NCBI GenBank assembly: GCA_009701945.1
Contig: WLJF01000024.1
Span: 1 to 7,924 of the forward strand
Direction of reading: 5' to 3'
Length of the DNA: 7,924 bases
From: Actinomycetota bacterium
GTDB taxonomy: Bacteria; Actinomycetota; Actinomycetes; Nanopelagicales; Nanopelagicaceae
How positions within the stretch are numbered: position 1 is the first letter of the stretch; each line of letters opens with the position of its first letter. Both the position numbers and the translations under genes were made by a program. Below the pieces are notes generated by a model. That model worked only from the letters and a program-made list of their open reading frames with translations. It did not search any database and was not told the origin of the DNA. Positions 6,075 through 7,924 of this stretch are shown here, in pieces.

Positions 6075-7924
6075 GTGGCTACCAAGAAGAAACGCACAAC
6101 TAAGAACTCTTTTCTTAAGGTAATTGGTTCTGCCCTCACAACTCTCTGGCGCCTTCTAGCTAAAACTCTCGGTTCATCCATCCGCTTTGTTGCACGCGGA
6201 GCACGAGATCTCGATCCTGAACATCATAGAGATGGCGCAGCCCTTCTTGTTCTCCTCTTCTCTCTCTCAGCCTTTGCAGGAACATGGTTTAAGGCAGATA
6301 ACTATGTCGGACGAAATTTGTACTCCTTCTTCTATGGGGCATTCGGCCGAATCGGTCTATTAGCTCCTTTAGTACTTCTCTATTTTGCGGTGCGCCTATT
6401 TAGAAAACCTGACGATAAGCACACAACAGGTCGCATCACTGTTGGGACTCTGACTCTTCTTGTGAGTGCAACAGGGCTAGCACATTTACTCAATGGCTCT
6501 CTGGGTGCAATCAATCCAACTGGTGCAACTGCAATTCGTGATGGGGGAGGGCTACTTGGATATTGGGTAGCTAAACCTCTCGTAGCACTTATGACATCAC
6601 TGCTTGCATATCCAGTCCTCTTTGTTGTTTTCTTCTTCGGCCTACTGATCATTACTGGTACGCCAATATCTAAAGTTGGAATACGACTCAAAGTTATTGC
6701 CATCTGGCTCTGGTCAAAAAAGCCAACCCGCAATAAGGATGACTTTGAAATCTCAGATACACCGCCCTTTGAATCTCCTGTTGTGGCGTGGAATCAAGCA
6801 GATGATGAGATTGATGAAGAAGAATTTGATCAGGAGTTCACAGTTGAAGTTCCTCGAATTCCACTGGAAGCACAACTTAAGGAAGCTCCTAAATCAGATC
6901 GCCGTCCAGAGCAGCTCCTGCTGACAAGTGATATCAAATATGAGCTCCCCTCCCATGATCTTCTTAAATTAGGACCTGCTGCAAAGGCTAAGAGCAAAGC
7001 TAATGAGGTCGTTGTTGCGTCGCTGACAGAAGTCTTTAAGCAATTTGATATCGATGCGCAGGTAACAGGCTTTATGCGTGGACCAACAGTTACCCGCTAT
7101 GAGGTTGAGCTCGGTAATGCTGTGAAGGTAGAGCGCATCACCGCTCTTTCAAAGAATATTTCATATGCTGTTGCAAGTAGTGAAGTTCGCATCCTCTCGC
7201 CTATTCCGGGTAAATCAGCGGTGGGAATTGAGATTCCTAACGCTGACCGCGAAATCGTCGCACTCGGTGATGTGATGCGCTCAAGCGTTGCAGGCCAGGA
7301 TCACCATCCGATGCTGGTCGCACTTGGCAAAGACGTTGAGGGCAATTTTGTCTGTGCAAACCTTGCAAAGATGCCGCACTTGCTTGTTGCAGGTGCAACA
7401 GGTGCTGGTAAATCTTCGATGATTAATGCGATGATTACATCGATTTTGATGCGCGCTACTCCTGATGATGTTCGCCTTATTTTGATAGATCCAAAGCGTG
7501 TTGAGCTCACTGCCTATGAAGGTATTCCACATTTAATTACTCCCATTATTACCAATCCAAAGAAGGCGGCAGATGCGCTGACATGGGTCGTGCGTGAGAT
7601 GGATCTTCGCTATGAAGATTTAGCAACATTTGGGTTTAGGCATATCGATGATTTCAATAAGGCTGTGCGGGCAGGCAAAGTTGTTGCACCTCCTGGGTCA
7701 GATCGTATTGTTGAGCCATATCCATACCTTCTTGTCATCATCGATGAGCTTGCAGATCTGATGATGATTGCAGCTCGTGAAGTAGAAGAATCTGTCGTGC
7801 GCATCACTCAGCTTGCTCGCTCTGCCGGTATTCACTTAGTTCTTGCAACTCAACGTCCTTCTGTAGATGTTGTGACCGGTCTTATCAAGGCAAATGTTCC
7901 CTCCCGTCTATCTTTTGCAACTTC
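6075..7924 (+). CDS. ftsK: DNA translocase FtsK/SpoIIIE (3' end cut by window edge)
   Basis: FtsK is a septum-anchored, ATP-driven DNA pump that clears and aligns chromosome ends at cell division. The first 616 codons are present with no stop. A basic N-terminus (MATKKKRTTK) leads to about four membrane segments, near 55-72, 90-108, 120-139 and 158-195. A short linker follows with the acidic patch DDEIDEEE at 243-250. Next is the alpha domain (about 310-400, with GPTVTRYEVELG). The RecA-like motor has Walker A GATGAGKS at 440-447, LILIDPKRVELTAYEGIPHL, Walker B LLVIIDELADLM (D557, E558) and LATQRPSVDVVTGLIKANVPSR. The C-terminal gamma domain that reads polar DNA motifs would lie beyond the edge. 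GTG 6075 is the first start codon after rnj, preceded by a candidate -10. The linker is short compared with E. coli FtsK. The identity is secure. Confidence 0.96.
   Translation, partial: MATKKKRTTKNSFLKVIGSALTTLWRLLAKTLGSSIRFVARGARDLDPEHHRDGAALLVLLFSLSAFAGTWFKADNYVGRNLYSFFYGAFGRIGLLAPLVLLYFAVRLFRKPDDKHTTGRITVGTLTLLVSATGLAHLLNGSLGAINPTGATAIRDGGGLLGYWVAKPLVALMTSLLAYPVLFVVFFFGLLIITGTPISKVGIRLKVIAIWLWSKKPTRNKDDFEISDTPPFESPVVAWNQADDEIDEEEFDQEFTVEVPRIPLEAQLKEAPKSDRRPEQLLLTSDIKYELPSHDLLKLGPAAKAKSKANEVVVASLTEVFKQFDIDAQVTGFMRGPTVTRYEVELGNAVKVERITALSKNISYAVASSEVRILSPIPGKSAVGIEIPNADREIVALGDVMRSSVAGQDHHPMLVALGKDVEGNFVCANLAKMPHLLVAGATGAGKSSMINAMITSILMRATPDDVRLILIDPKRVELTAYEGIPHLITPIITNPKKAADALTWVVREMDLRYEDLATFGFRHIDDFNKAVRAGKVVAPPGSDRIVEPYPYLLVIIDELADLMMIAAREVEESVVRITQLARSAGIHLVLATQRPSVDVVTGLIKANVPSRLSFAT

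Noticed and set aside
6380..6733. A 117-codon minus-strand open frame opposite the ftsK membrane region
   Set aside because: The plus-strand frame here gives a coherent FtsK with membrane segments continuing into Walker motifs; the opposite frame has a low-complexity product without family features.

Overview
The window looks like a chromosomal housekeeping segment from a small-genome, mid-GC actinobacterium. The set and order of genes (M16 peptidase, dapB, thyX, dapA, RNase J, ftsK) matches the order I know from Mycobacterium and Streptomyces. Here the genes are packed almost without spacers, and the codon use is far less GC-rich than in those genera. That combination recalls freshwater actinobacteria of the acI / Nanopelagicales type ('Candidatus Planktophila' and relatives). 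This placement is inferred from gene order, protein similarity recalled from memory and compactness; it was not measured.

Layout. (1) 2-1666, + strand: the C-terminal half of an M16 zinc-peptidase-family protein, cut by the window edge, runs through an ATGA overlap into dapB. dapB is followed after 10 bases by a small mycoredoxin-like glutaredoxin. (2) 1663-2633, - strand: azlC and azlD, a two-component branched-chain amino acid exporter, overlap each other by ATGA. azlD meets the redoxin gene tail to tail, so the two stop codons share the palindrome CTAG. (3) 2634-2693: a 60-base divergent gap with a G-rich block. (4) 2694-6024, + strand: thyX, dapA and rnj follow with gaps of 16 and 12 bases. 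(5) 6075 to the end, + strand: ftsK, starting with GTG and cut by the right edge after 616 codons, past Walker A and B. No stretch longer than 60 bases lacks a gene. I see no tRNA, rRNA, insertion sequence, CRISPR, integrase or phage gene.

How the genes fit together. dapA and dapB encode consecutive steps that commit aspartate semialdehyde to diaminopimelate and lysine, which feed peptidoglycan and protein. ThyX makes dTMP using flavin and methylene-tetrahydrofolate. RNase J processes and degrades RNA, and FtsK moves chromosome ends through the division septum. AzlCD would export excess branched-chain amino acids, and the redoxin maintains thiols. These are mostly growth functions grouped by old synteny rather than one pathway.

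I did not find an undescribed system. The most interesting signal is in the starts. thyX, dapA and ftsK each have a TAAG[A/G]T hexamer exactly 6-7 bases before the start codon, as expected for a -10 element driving a leaderless mRNA. The internal operon genes dapB, the redoxin and azlD instead have clear Shine-Dalgarno sequences. rnj has neither.
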